64,000 bases of DNA from Mucilaginibacter sp. cycad4. GTDB taxonomy: Bacteria > Bacteroidota > Bacteroidia > Sphingobacteriales > Sphingobacteriaceae. The notes beneath the pieces were generated by a model. The model saw only the letters and a list, made by a program, of their open reading frames with translations, was not told the origin of the DNA and did not search any database. The stretch spans positions 7,047,298 to 7,111,297 of the forward strand of contig NZ_CP139559.1 in the NCBI RefSeq assembly GCF_034263275.1. The letters run 5' to 3'. This document shows positions 14,914-24,818 of the stretch, one piece after another (the stretch's first letter is position 1; each line of letters starts with the position of its first letter). The position numbers and the translations under genes were made by a program.

Positions 14914-17394
14914 ATGAGAAAATACATACTACTATTGACCATTGCTTTAAGCGTAATAACAGCCTCCGCACAGCAATCGCTTTTGACAAGAAAAATAGCC
15001 GATAAGAATGGACAGGCCATTCCTTTTGTTTCTATTTATATCCGTAATTCCACCTATGGTACAACCGCCAACGAAAACGGAATTTACCAGTTCAAACTTG
15101 CTCCCGGCACCTATAACGTCATATATCGCTATGTTGGATATACTGAAAAGATAGAGCAGGTAGCCATAACAGATCAGGATCAGGAACATAACGTACAAAT
15201 GGATGATGAAGTATTTGCCACCAACAGGGTAGCCGAAATTTATCGTAAAAACCGGGATGCGGCCGATACCATCATGAAGCAGGTGCTAAAAAAGCGGAAG
15301 TATTATATTGAAGAGGCTGCGTCCTACTCATGCGCCGTTTATATTAAGGGGGTGCAAAAGTTGTTGAGTGTGCCCAAATCGTTGCTGGGGCAGGAGGTAA
15401 GGAAAACACTCGATCTGGATACTAACGGACGCGGTATCCTCTATCAGTCCGAATCATTATCCGAATATAATTTTCAAAAGCCCAACAAGGTGCGGGAGAT
15501 TACCATTGCTAACCGAATGGCCGGGCAGAACACGGCATTCGGCTACAAAAAAGCATCCGACCTGCAAGCCAATTTTTACCAGAATGTATTTATCATAAAC
15601 GGATTGGCCTCCCGGGGCTTTGTATCGCCGGTTGCGTCATATGGTCCCAGATTTTATAATTACAAATTGTTAGGGACTTCGGTTGAAAATGGCCATACCA
15701 TTCATAAGATCCAGGTAATTCCGAAGCGCGGGCATGGCCAGTATTTTCAAGGTGACATTTATATTGTTGACGGCGACTGGCGCATTTACAGCGTTGACCT
15801 GTTTATTGAAAATAAAACAAGCAACCTTAACCTGGTTGATACTTTAAAGATCAGGCAGCAATACGTAGCCATAACTGATAGCGTATGGATGCCTGCATCA
15901 ACCCAATATAACTTTAAAGGTGCCGTTTTCGGGTTTAAATTTGGTGGTTATTACGCCGCTGTTTACAATAACTATAAAATCAACCCAACTTTTCCTGATG
16001 GCTTTTTTACCGGGGAGATTTTAAAAATTGATACCGTGGCCAATAGCAAAAAGCCCGGTTACTGGGCCAATGCACGACCGATCCCTTTAACTGCTTCTGA
16101 GGATCGTGATTACAGGAAAAAAGATGCTTTTGAAGAATATAAAAAAACGGATACTTACCTGGATTCGCTTCAGCATCATAAAAACCATATCAACTATCCG
16201 GGTTACCTGATTTTTGGTTACGCCGCCAGCAATAAAAGCAACAGGGATTCATTGTATATTTTCCCGTTTATACAAACTTTTTATTACAACACGGTTGAGG
16301 GGTTTGGGATTAACGCTAAGGTAAGTTATATCCGTACTATTGATGATTTTCATTCTTTAACGGTTACGCCGGCTGTTCGCTATGGTTTCTCCAATAAGAT
16401 CTTCAGCGCCAACATGGGCTTTGAGTATAAGAATGATCCGTTCCATAACGCTAAGTTTTACGCTGATTTTGGCAGCGATGTACTCGATCTTAATAATGTT
16501 GGCACACGTTCATTATATTTCAATACGCTGAGTACGCTCCTGAGCGAAAACAACTACGTTAAATATTACCGCAGTCATTATGGTGATTTTGGCTACCAGC
16601 GCGAAATATTGAATGGCGTTTTTTTAAAAGGCGGGTTGTCGTATTCAAGTCGTTCGCAGTTGTACAATACGTCGTTTAGCAAGATAAAAGATAATAAGGA
16701 TCGTGAGTTTACTTCAAACAACCCGTTGGCCCCTCCGGGCACCCCGGCTAATGACCACTCTTTTTTGTTTCCGGATAACCAGGCTTTGGTATTTAACGCA
16801 TCGGCCACCTTTACTTTCGACCAGCGGTACGAAACCCGGCCCACCGGCAAATTTAACCTGCCCTCAAAATATCCAACGTTAACGGTAAACTATCGCAAGG
16901 GGTTTAAAAACATCATTGGCTCGGATGTAGATTATGATTTTGCTTCTGTGGATCTTTCACAAGACCATATCCGCGTAGGGCTTACCGGCTATTCATCCTT
17001 TAAACTATCAGGCGGCGGTTTTTTCAATAACAATACGCTGTATTACATGGATTATAACCACTTTTTAGGTAACCAGGGTACCACTTTCGACCCTACCTAT
17101 GTGGGCAGCTTTCACTTCCTGCCGTTTTATACCTACAGTACCAACGGCGCTTTTTTAGAAGCGCATTACCAGCATAACTTTGCCGGGTCGATATTTAACC
17201 ATATTCCGCTGTTACGGAAATTTAAGCTCGAAGAGATTATCGGGGCCAATTATCTCACCACAAAAAACAACCGAAACTACCGCGAGTTTTATGTAGGCAT
17301 CCAGCGCCTCATTTTCCGGGTTGACTATGGTATTTCCTACGCAGGCGATAAAAAGTACATTCAGGGCTTCAGGATCTTTTACGGAATAAGGTAG
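14914..17394 (+). CDS. DUF5686 outer-membrane protein with carboxypeptidase-like regulatory domain
   Basis: An 826-residue exported protein with a cleavable signal (MRKYILLLTIALSVITASAQ). Residues about 22-100 form a CarboxypepD_reg-like beta domain (TRKIADKNGQAIPFVSIYI, GTTANENGIYQF). The rest matches the DUF5686 type and ends in beta-barrel-like strands, finishing FRIFYGIR with an aromatic near the C terminus. Such proteins are common in Bacteroidota outer membranes, but their function is not established. It is transcribed alone, divergent from kbl. Confidence 0.82.
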   Translation: MRKYILLLTIALSVITASAQQSLLTRKIADKNGQAIPFVSIYIRNSTYGTTANENGIYQFKLAPGTYNVIYRYVGYTEKIEQVAITDQDQEHNVQMDDEVFATNRVAEIYRKNRDAADTIMKQVLKKRKYYIEEAASYSCAVYIKGVQKLLSVPKSLLGQEVRKTLDLDTNGRGILYQSESLSEYNFQKPNKVREITIANRMAGQNTAFGYKKASDLQANFYQNVFIINGLASRGFVSPVASYGPRFYNYKLLGTSVENGHTIHKIQVIPKRGHGQYFQGDIYIVDGDWRIYSVDLFIENKTSNLNLVDTLKIRQQYVAITDSVWMPASTQYNFKGAVFGFKFGGYYAAVYNNYKINPTFPDGFFTGEILKIDTVANSKKPGYWANARPIPLTASEDRDYRKKDAFEEYKKTDTYLDSLQHHKNHINYPGYLIFGYAASNKSNRDSLYIFPFIQTFYYNTVEGFGINAKVSYIRTIDDFHSLTVTPAVRYGFSNKIFSANMGFEYKNDPFHNAKFYADFGSDVLDLNNVGTRSLYFNTLSTLLSENNYVKYYRSHYGDFGYQREILNGVFLKGGLSYSSRSQLYNTSFSKIKDNKDREFTSNNPLAPPGTPANDHSFLFPDNQALVFNASATFTFDQRYETRPTGKFNLPSKYPTLTVNYRKGFKNIIGSDVDYDFASVDLSQDHIRVGLTGYSSFKLSGGGFFNNNTLYYMDYNHFLGNQGTTFDPTYVGSFHFLPFYTYSTNGAFLEAHYQHNFAGSIFNHIPLLRKFKLEEIIGANYLTTKNNRNYREFYVGIQRLIFRVDYGISYAGDKKYIQGFRIFYGIR

Positions 17395-17397
17395 GGG

Positions 17398-17510
17398 AGA
17401 GTCCGGAAGTCGGAAAGTCCGCATAAGTCCGAAAGTTTTTTTCTCGTGATTTTAATGATTGATCTTTTTCTTACGGACTTTCGGACTTCAGACTTTCGGA
17501 CTACGAACAA
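17398..17510. repeat. Palindromic AAGTCCGGAAGTC-type intergenic repeat
   Basis: Tandem runs of AGTCCGGAAGTCGGAAAGTCC face their complement CGGACTTTCGGACTTCAGAC within about 110 bases, giving a hairpin that separates the DUF5686 gene from the trhO promoter. The same family appears at 32515-32605 and, in frame, inside waaA (52128-52217). Confidence 0.65.
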
Positions 17511-17516
17511 AGTTCG

Positions 17517-17524
17517 TATCTTTG
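17517..17524 (+). promoter_or_regulatory. -7 promoter box (TATCTTTG) for trhO
   Basis: TATCTTTG matches TAnnTTTG and is followed by GCC, as is common at Bacteroidota promoters. The trhO ATG lies 42 bases downstream. The box lies inside the longer upstream open frame, arguing for the later start. Confidence 0.6.
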
Positions 17525-17566
17525 CCGCGCTCATTTAACACTGTTTGCAGCAGTATCAATGATTTT

Positions 17567-18523
17567 ATGGAAATGTATAATACCCTACTATACTATTGTT
17601 ATTCAACAATAGCTAATGCGGAGCAGTTTGCTGCCGATCATTTAAAATTTTGTAAAAGTTTAGGTTTAACCGGGCGCATTATTGTGGCCGATGAAGGGCT
17701 TAACGGTACCGTTTCGGGCTCTGTCGAAGCTTGTAAAGCCTACATGGATACCCTGCACGCCGACGAGCGTTTTGCCGGTATCGACTTTAAAATTGATGAA
17801 GTAGATACGCCTTCGTTTGTAAAAATGCACGTGCGTTATAAATCGGAGATCGTACACTCAGGTCTTCGTGACCCGAATGTGATCGACCCTAAGCAACAAA
17901 CAGGTAAACACCTGGAGCCAAAAGAGTTTTTGGCGATGAAGGACAGGGACGATGTGGTTGTTTTGGATGTACGCTCCAACTACGAGCACTCTTTAGGCAA
18001 GTTTAAAAATGCGGTAACCCTTGATATCGATAACTTCCGTGATTTTCCGGCGATGATCAATGAGCTGGCTAAGTACAAGGATAAAAAGATCCTGACCTAT
18101 TGCACCGGTGGTATCAAATGCGAAAAAGCATCGGCATTACTCTTGCATGAGGGTTTTCCTGAAGTGTACCAGTTGCATGGCGGCATCATTAAATACGGCA
18201 AGGAAGCAGGCGGCGAGGATTTTGAGGGCAAATGCTATGTGTTTGATAACCGCCTTTCTGTTGATGTGAACAGCGTTAACCCGGTTGTTATTTCAACTTG
18301 TTTAAATTGCGGCAAAACTACGCCAAAAATGATCAATTGTGCCAACCCCGAGTGCAATGAGCATTTTACCCAGTGCGATGAATGCGGTACTGCTATGGAT
18401 GGCTGCTGCAGCATCGCTTGTAAAGAGCATCCGCGTAAACGCGTTTATGATGGTACCGGTTATTATGTAAAAGTGCCGCAGCCAGTAAATGTAAGTAAAA
18501 GCAAATTGCAGCCTGCCGATTAA
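17567..18523 (+). CDS. trhO: tRNA uridine(34) hydroxylase, rhodanese-like TrhO
   Basis: A 318-residue TrhO/YceA protein; the family makes 5-hydroxyuridine at the tRNA wobble position, which is then modified further. The N-terminal acylphosphatase-like domain includes GRIIVADEGLNGTVSGS. The rhodanese domain (about residues 120-215) has VVVLDVRSNYEH and the active-site Cys in YCTGGIKCEKAS. The C terminus has a Cys-rich zinc-like cluster (CLNCGKTTPKMINC, CDECG). The frame is open from 17459, but the ATG at 17567 (MEMYNTLLYYCYST) matches the family N terminus and lies downstream of the promoter box. Confidence 0.9.
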   Translation: MEMYNTLLYYCYSTIANAEQFAADHLKFCKSLGLTGRIIVADEGLNGTVSGSVEACKAYMDTLHADERFAGIDFKIDEVDTPSFVKMHVRYKSEIVHSGLRDPNVIDPKQQTGKHLEPKEFLAMKDRDDVVVLDVRSNYEHSLGKFKNAVTLDIDNFRDFPAMINELAKYKDKKILTYCTGGIKCEKASALLLHEGFPEVYQLHGGIIKYGKEAGGEDFEGKCYVFDNRLSVDVNSVNPVVISTCLNCGKTTPKMINCANPECNEHFTQCDECGTAMDGCCSIACKEHPRKRVYDGTGYYVKVPQPVNVSKSKLQPAD

Positions 18524-18543
18524 AATCATCTGCATGATAAATG

Positions 18544-18576
18544 ATACCGAGCTTATCCATAAGGGTATGCTTTTTT
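18544..18576 (+). terminator. Intrinsic terminator after trhO
   Basis: ATACC..CTTA pairs with TAAG..GGTAT around a TCCA loop with a 3-base bulge, followed by GCTTTTTTATTT. It lies 20 bases after the stop. Confidence 0.6.
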
Positions 18577-18639
18577 ATTTATCTGGCTCAAACATTACTT
18601 TCGTAAGTTGAATTACATTAGCATCATTTTATTTTAGCC

Positions 18640-21534
18640 ATGCGTAAACCCCTGTTAGTTTTTATTTACCTGCTTTGTATTTCGGTTTGGCAAGCATTTG
18701 CGGTTGATATCAAGAGCATAGGGGTACCATATGTGCAAAATTATACCAAAGCGCTTTACCAGTTTGGCAATCAAAACTGGTCGGTAACGCGCGATGAGCA
18801 TGAGATCATGTACTTTGGCAATGCCGAAGGCCTGCTGACCTTTGATGGCAAGTACTGGCAGCAGTACCACATGCCTAATGGCTTAATTGTACGTTCGGTT
18901 AGTGCGGATGGCAAGGGAAAGGTTTATGCAGGGGGCTATGGCGAGTTTGGTTACTGGCACAATGATGGCAGGGGTATTTTAAAATATACCTCGCTTATTA
19001 ACCTGGTACCTAAAAGTTTTTTGCCGGTAACAGAAGAAATCTGGAAGATATACTGCGATAACGACAGGGTGCTTTTTCAATCATTCGGTGCTATTTATAT
19101 TTATTCGGCCGGTAAAATTGAGGTGGTAAAAACGCATGAGCCGTATTTGTTTCTTTTTAAAAGCGGTAGCCATTTTTTTGTAGAGCAGTTAACTAAAGGC
19201 ATTTTTGAGCTTAAGGGTTCAAAGTTGCAATATATTGAAGGGAGCAACATTTTAGGTGCAAGCGGTGTGTTATCTATTTTGCCTTTTCAGCACAATAAAT
19301 ATCTCATCGGCACGGCAAAGAGCGGCTTGTTTATCTATGACGGAAAAACAGTAAAGCCATGGGCCAACCAGGCTAACGATTTTTTAACAACCTATCAGCT
19401 AAATAATGGCGCAGCTATAGCAAATAAATATTTTGCCTATGGCACTATCCTAAATGGCATAGTGATCATTGACACCGCGGGGCGCGTGGTTCAGCATATC
19501 AATAAAGCAAGTGGTATGCAAAACAATACCGTGTTAAGCCTTTATACGGATGCGGGGCAAAACTTGTGGGCAGGGCTTGATAATGGGATCGACAGGATAG
19601 AGGTTAATTCGCCTTTGTATTTTTATTTCGACAAAACAGGCAAGTTTGGTACGGTTTATTCCAGTATCATTTTTGATAAAAAGATCTATCTCGGTACCAA
19701 TCAGGGTTTATTTTACAGCGATTGGCTGCCTGATAACTATAACAGCCCATTTCAAACATTTGATTTTAAGCTGATCCCCGGCTCGCAGGGGCAGGTGTGG
19801 GATTTGTCGTTACAGGACAACAGGTTGCTTTGCGGCCATAATGATGGAACATACCAGGTAAACGGAGCTTCAATGAAAAAAATCTCCGACGTAACAGGTG
19901 GCTGGACTATCAAGAAAATGGCTCCCGATGTGCTGATGCAGGGTACCTATACAGGTTTGGTTATTTACCGGAAAGATGCCGGAGGCAATTGGCAGTATAG
20001 CCACAAACTGACAGGGTTTAGTGAGCCCTCCCGTTACGTGGAGCGTGATGCCAAAGGTCAGATTTGGGTGAGCCATGCTTATAAAGGGATCTATAAACTC
20101 ACTTTAAGTGCCGATCAGCGCTCTGTAGTATCGCACATTTATTACGACAAAAAGCATGGATTGCCCGGAAGCTACAACATCAATGTATTTGACCTGGATA
20201 ATCGCATCGTTTTCTCTTCCGATTCAGGTTTTTATGTTTATGATGATATTACAGACAGGTTTTATAAATATCAGCAGCTTAACAGCAAGCTGGGTACATT
20301 TGCAACCTCAAGCAAAATCATAAAGGCAATAGGGAAAAAATACTGGTTCATTAACCAGGGCAGGGTTGGTTTGGCCGACATGTCTGTTCCCGGTAAGCTA
20401 ACTATTGATACCAACAGGTTTTCTATTCTGAACGGCCAAATGGTACAACACTATGAAACCATCAACCGTATTAACAATTCAACTTATTTAATAAGCGTTG
20501 ATGATGGCTTTGTGATCTTGAACGATGCGGATGCCCAACTGCCCAATAGGGTCAAAATACCCGATGTTTTGATCAGGAGGATAGAGAATGTTACTGATAA
20601 GGTTACGCTGATAAGCGAAGCAGGAGAGGAAAGCAACAACATTGAAGTTCCTTATGCAGAGAATAACATTCGCATAAGTTATTCGCTGCCTTACTATACG
20701 CAGGCAAAGATCAGGTTTCAATATTACCTGGAAGGATACTCGCATCAATGGAGCGAGTGGACGCCTTTAAGCCAAAAAGAGTTTACCAACCTTAACCAGG
20801 GCACCTATAATTTCAAGGTACGCGCAAAAATCAATGATCAGTACCAATCTGCTGTTTCAACAATAACTTTTACAGTGTTGCCGCCCTGGTATGCCGGCAA
20901 AATAGCAATGGTGTTTTATGTGTTGCTGGCTGTATTGCTGTTTTATTTGATAAGGTATTATTACGGCCTTAAATTAAAAAAACATCAGCAGCAAATTCAC
21001 CAAAAGCTACAAAAAGAAAAAGAGGAATTTCTGAAACAGGAGGCCATAGCCAACGAGCAGCATATCATCAACATAAAAAATGAACAGCTGCAGGCCGACC
21101 TGGCCAGCAAAAGCCGTGAGCTTGCCAACTCGGCCATGAACATAGTTTATAAAAATGAGTTGCTGCAAAAGATAAGCGACGAACTAACCCACCTGAAAGG
21201 AGGCGATGGTAAGAAACTTGCAGATGAGCAATTGCGGCGCATCCAGAAAGTGATTGATGAAGGCATGAGTGATGACCGCGACTGGAACATTTTTGAAAAC
21301 AGTTTCAACGAAGCACACGAAAATTTCTTTAAAAAATTGAAAGCCGGCCACCCGGATCTGGTACCAAATGATCTTAAATTATGCGCTTACCTGCGTATGA
21401 ACATGAGCAGTAAAGAGATGGCTTCACTACTTAATATTTCATTACGGGGTGTGGAAATCCGGCGGTACAGGCTCCGCAAAAAGCTCAACCTGGAGCATGA
21501 TAAAAACCTTACCGAGTTTCTCATCGAGCTTTAA
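18640..21534 (+). CDS. Membrane sensor-regulator: beta-propeller, Y_Y_Y and LuxR-like HTH
   Basis: A 964-residue one-protein signalling receptor. A signal peptide (to about residue 22) is followed by two-component-regulator-type propeller repeats (for example NNTVLSLYTDAGQNLWAGLD), then a Y_Y_Y domain near 690-740 (FQYYLEGYSHQWSEWTPL). One transmembrane helix at about 750-772 leads to a coiled coil (HQQQIHQKLQKEKEEFLKQE) and a C-terminal HTH (LCAYLRMNMSSKEMASLLNI, then RGVEIRRYRLRKKLNL). There is no histidine kinase or receiver, so it differs from classical hybrid two-component sensors. It stands immediately upstream of susC and probably controls that locus in response to periplasmic oligosaccharide. 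Confidence 0.88.
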   Translation: MRKPLLVFIYLLCISVWQAFAVDIKSIGVPYVQNYTKALYQFGNQNWSVTRDEHEIMYFGNAEGLLTFDGKYWQQYHMPNGLIVRSVSADGKGKVYAGGYGEFGYWHNDGRGILKYTSLINLVPKSFLPVTEEIWKIYCDNDRVLFQSFGAIYIYSAGKIEVVKTHEPYLFLFKSGSHFFVEQLTKGIFELKGSKLQYIEGSNILGASGVLSILPFQHNKYLIGTAKSGLFIYDGKTVKPWANQANDFLTTYQLNNGAAIANKYFAYGTILNGIVIIDTAGRVVQHINKASGMQNNTVLSLYTDAGQNLWAGLDNGIDRIEVNSPLYFYFDKTGKFGTVYSSIIFDKKIYLGTNQGLFYSDWLPDNYNSPFQTFDFKLIPGSQGQVWDLSLQDNRLLCGHNDGTYQVNGASMKKISDVTGGWTIKKMAPDVLMQGTYTGLVIYRKDAGGNWQYSHKLTGFSEPSRYVERDAKGQIWVSHAYKGIYKLTLSADQRSVVSHIYYDKKHGLPGSYNINVFDLDNRIVFSSDSGFYVYDDITDRFYKYQQLNSKLGTFATSSKIIKAIGKKYWFINQGRVGLADMSVPGKLTIDTNRFSILNGQMVQHYETINRINNSTYLISVDDGFVILNDADAQLPNRVKIPDVLIRRIENVTDKVTLISEAGEESNNIEVPYAENNIRISYSLPYYTQAKIRFQYYLEGYSHQWSEWTPLSQKEFTNLNQGTYNFKVRAKINDQYQSAVSTITFTVLPPWYAGKIAMVFYVLLAVLLFYLIRYYYGLKLKKHQQQIHQKLQKEKEEFLKQEAIANEQHIINIKNEQLQADLASKSRELANSAMNIVYKNELLQKISDELTHLKGGDGKKLADEQLRRIQKVIDEGMSDDRDWNIFENSFNEAHENFFKKLKAGHPDLVPNDLKLCAYLRMNMSSKEMASLLNISLRGVEIRRYRLRKKLNLEHDKNLTEFLIEL

Positions 21535-21783
21535 CACTACATCATTACCTCTCATTGTGTCATTTTGAGGCATTGGATGCTATGCACGTTGTGTAGTAGT
21601 AGGTCTGCTTTTAACTATCTGTTAAATAGGTTGTTATGTTTTGTAAAAACATTTCATGTGAAAGTATTCTTATACAGGTGTATTAATGTTGAGTTACATT
21701 ATTTGTTAAAGGCTGATTATCTGTACAGCTTTGCAAATCAACAAACCAATTATTTTTTCAATCCGTATTATTTATTAACCACT

Positions 21784-24700
21784 ATGAAAAGAATATTTAC
21801 TATTTCAGGGTTGATGTTGTTACTGTTGTTTTGCAATGACGCAGCGTTTGCACAAAACGTTACACTAAAAGGTAAAATAACTGACGGAAAAACAGGCGAA
21901 GCCTTAATAGGCGTGTCTGTTTCAGTTAAAGGAACAACTATAGGCACCCAAACAGACGTAAATGGCGCGTTCACACTTAACGCCCCCGCTAATTCCACTT
22001 TAAATGTTGCTTATATAGGTTATGCCACACAAACTGTGGCCGTAGGTACGCAAACAACCATTAACATAACTTTGCAGCCGCAAACCAACGAACTGCAACA
22101 GGTAGTTGTTATTGGCTACGGTACCCAACGAAAGCTTGACGTAACCGGTTCGATAGCTACGGTTAAAGGCGCCGATGTTGCCAAACAAGCTTCACCTAAC
22201 GCACTGAGCGGTTTACAGGGTAAAGTATCAGGTGTACAAATCACCAACAGCGGTACTCCGGGTAAATCGCCGGATATTACTATTCGTGGTTTAGGTACTA
22301 TTTATGGTAATACCAAACCGCTGTTTGTTGTTGACGGTGTTTGGTACGATGACATCAGCTTCCTTAACCCCCAGGATATTGAAAGCTTCAGTATTTTAAA
22401 AGATGCGTCAAGTACAGCTATCTACGGTATCCGTGCAGCCAACGGTGTAGTGTTAATCGGAACAAAACGTGGTACAAAGGGTAAACCGGTTATTAATTAC
22501 AATGGATATGTAGGTCTTCAGGCTGTTACTAACCAGGTAAAAATGGCAAACGCTAACCAGTATGCTACAGCAGTGAATGAGCTTTCGGCATTAAATGGCG
22601 GCGACCCGATATTCAGCGATCCTTCATCATACGGTAAAGGAACCGACTGGTATAAACAAATATTGCGCAAAGCATTTACTACAAACCATGAGGCATCAAT
22701 AAGCGGTGGTACTGATAAGTATACTTACAACTATTCGTTTGGTTATCTTAACCAGGATGGTTTGGCTAAAACAAATAATTATCAGCGTTACACTGTTCAC
22801 TTGTCAAATGATTTTAAGCCAACTAAAAACTTAAAATTCGGTTATACCGCAAGTGGTTTGTCGGATGTATCGCGTGATGTTAACAGCGACATTTTTCACC
22901 AGTTATTTGGCGCGGCCCCTACACTACCTGTACGAAAAGCTGATGGCGGTTATGGCGATCCTAACGATTACGGCACCGGCGATGGTAATAACTATAACCC
23001 GCAGGCCACTATTGATTTCTTTAATCAGCGTACAAAAAACAAGCGTTTTACCTATAACGCTTACGGCGAAGTTACCTTCCTTAAAAACTTCAAATTTAAG
23101 TCGAGCTTTGGCGGCGATATCAGCCAGAATGAAGTAAGGGGATATTCCCCTCAATACTTTGCTACCTTAAAACAACAGAGTAATAAAACCAATCTGGACA
23201 TCAACCATACTGATGTCCGTAACTGGATTTGGGAGAATACACTTACCTATGATGTTAAAATAAAAGATCATAAAATTATAGCTTTGGTAGGTTACAGTGC
23301 CCAAAATAACCATACTAAACAAATAGACGGTAAGGCTGATTATGTTCCGTATGTGAAAAACGGCAGCATCAGAAGCTCTTTCCCTGATACCACCAATGTA
23401 AACTACTTTGCAACTCCGGGCAGCCAGATCCATACCCGTGCATTATCACAGTTTGCACGTGTTAATTATTCGTTCAGGGATAAATATTTGCTGAACGCCT
23501 CTATTCGTCGTGATGGTGCTTCTCAGTTTTATGGAGACCATACTTATGGATACTTCCCTTCGGTTGGTGCGGGCTGGGTAATTACTAACGAGGAGTTCAT
23601 GAAAGATCAGAAAGTATTCAGTAACCTGAAATTACGCGGAAGCTGGGGAAAAGTTGGTAACTCAGGGGTACCCATTAACCCAACCGTACAGGTTATTGCA
23701 ACAGATCCTTACCTGACAGGTTTATTCGGCAACCCGACTACAATTTATCCGGGTGCAAGTATTAACTCAATAGTACCGCCATCTATCGTTTGGGAAAAAA
23801 CAGTATCATCTGATTTTGGTATAGAAGGTGGCCTGCTTGAAAATAAATTAACTTTTGAAGCCGATTATTACAACAGGGAAACCCAGGATGCTATTTTCGC
23901 AATCCCGGTTGCAGGCTCATTAGGTACGGTTAACAGCTCATTGATAGGCAACCAGGCAAGTATTCAAAACAGGGGATGGGAGTTTTCATTAGGTTGGAAA
24001 GATAATCCATCTAAAGATTTCAATTACAGCCTTAGTGCTAATATTGGCATCAACAATAATAAAGTACTTAAAGTTGTAACCGGTCAAAACCCAATTTATG
24101 ACGGCGGCGAAGGTATTGCCAATGGTGCATTGGCTACACGTACCGTGGTTGGCCAGCCAATAGGCCAGTTTTATGGATACAAGGTGACGGGTATTTTCCA
24201 AACAGCAGCGCAGGTTGCTGCTTCAAAACAACCTGGTGCGGCTCCCGGCGACTTCATTTACCAGGATACCAATAACGACGGTATATTGGATAGCCGCGAC
24301 CGTGTAGCTTTAGGTAGCCCTTTGCCAAAATATAACTATGGTATAAATACTTCATTCACTTATAAAAACTTCGACCTGGCATTAGATTTCCAGGGTGTAG
24401 CCGGTGTCAGTGTTTATAATGCCAATATCGCTTACCGCTTTGGTAACGAAAACTTCACGCAGGATTTTTATGAACACCGCTGGCATGGAGCTAATACTTC
24501 AAATACCTACCCTTCAGTAAATGTTGGTAAAAATAGCAATGCCGCTCCCAACTCTTTCTATGTTGAAAGCGGTGCATACTTCAGGATGAGGAATGCACAA
24601 TTGGGCTACACCATACCGGGCGATTTCCTGAAAAAACTGAATATTTCAAAAGTGAGGATCTATGCAAATGCGCAAAATGCCATCAACCTGTTCGGCTACA

Positions 24701-24807
24701 AAGGCTTCTCGCCGGAGATCGGCGGTGATGTAGGCAGCCGTGGTATTGATGCAAGTGTGTATCCGTTGTTTGCTACCTATAATTTTGGTGTTAACGTTAC
24801 TTTTTAA
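21784..24807 (+). CDS. SusC/RagA-family TonB-linked outer-membrane transporter
   Basis: A 1007-residue oligosaccharide importer. The signal peptide reads MKRIFTISGLMLLLLF..AFA. A CarboxypepD_reg-like domain (about residues 24-100, LKGKITDGKTGEALIGVSV) precedes the plug (about 104-230, VVVIGYGTQRKLDVTGSIAT, PLFVVDGVWYDD) and a 22-strand-type barrel ending YNFGVNVTF. The frame extends to 21565, but that extension is not signal-like, so the ATG at 21784 is chosen. SusD follows after 11 bases. It takes in the glycan released by the surface enzymes, energised by TonB. Substrate inferred from the neighbouring GH144. Confidence 0.94.
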   Translation: MKRIFTISGLMLLLLFCNDAAFAQNVTLKGKITDGKTGEALIGVSVSVKGTTIGTQTDVNGAFTLNAPANSTLNVAYIGYATQTVAVGTQTTINITLQPQTNELQQVVVIGYGTQRKLDVTGSIATVKGADVAKQASPNALSGLQGKVSGVQITNSGTPGKSPDITIRGLGTIYGNTKPLFVVDGVWYDDISFLNPQDIESFSILKDASSTAIYGIRAANGVVLIGTKRGTKGKPVINYNGYVGLQAVTNQVKMANANQYATAVNELSALNGGDPIFSDPSSYGKGTDWYKQILRKAFTTNHEASISGGTDKYTYNYSFGYLNQDGLAKTNNYQRYTVHLSNDFKPTKNLKFGYTASGLSDVSRDVNSDIFHQLFGAAPTLPVRKADGGYGDPNDYGTGDGNNYNPQATIDFFNQRTKNKRFTYNAYGEVTFLKNFKFKSSFGGDISQNEVRGYSPQYFATLKQQSNKTNLDINHTDVRNWIWENTLTYDVKIKDHKIIALVGYSAQNNHTKQIDGKADYVPYVKNGSIRSSFPDTTNVNYFATPGSQIHTRALSQFARVNYSFRDKYLLNASIRRDGASQFYGDHTYGYFPSVGAGWVITNEEFMKDQKVFSNLKLRGSWGKVGNSGVPINPTVQVIATDPYLTGLFGNPTTIYPGASINSIVPPSIVWEKTVSSDFGIEGGLLENKLTFEADYYNRETQDAIFAIPVAGSLGTVNSSLIGNQASIQNRGWEFSLGWKDNPSKDFNYSLSANIGINNNKVLKVVTGQNPIYDGGEGIANGALATRTVVGQPIGQFYGYKVTGIFQTAAQVAASKQPGAAPGDFIYQDTNNDGILDSRDRVALGSPLPKYNYGINTSFTYKNFDLALDFQGVAGVSVYNANIAYRFGNENFTQDFYEHRWHGANTSNTYPSVNVGKNSNAAPNSFYVESGAYFRMRNAQLGYTIPGDFLKKLNISKVRIYANAQNAINLFGYKGFSPEIGGDVGSRGIDASVYPLFATYNFGVNVTF

Positions 24808-24818
24808 TCAATATAAAG

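Noticed and set aside
18640..21534. Hybrid two-component histidine kinase
   Set aside because: There are no H-box, ATP-binding or receiver motifs; the transmembrane helix leads to a coiled coil and HTH only.
21565..21783. N-terminal extension of SusC
   Set aside because: The extra 73 codons show no signal peptide and precede a perfect signal peptide at 21784; they read like leader DNA.
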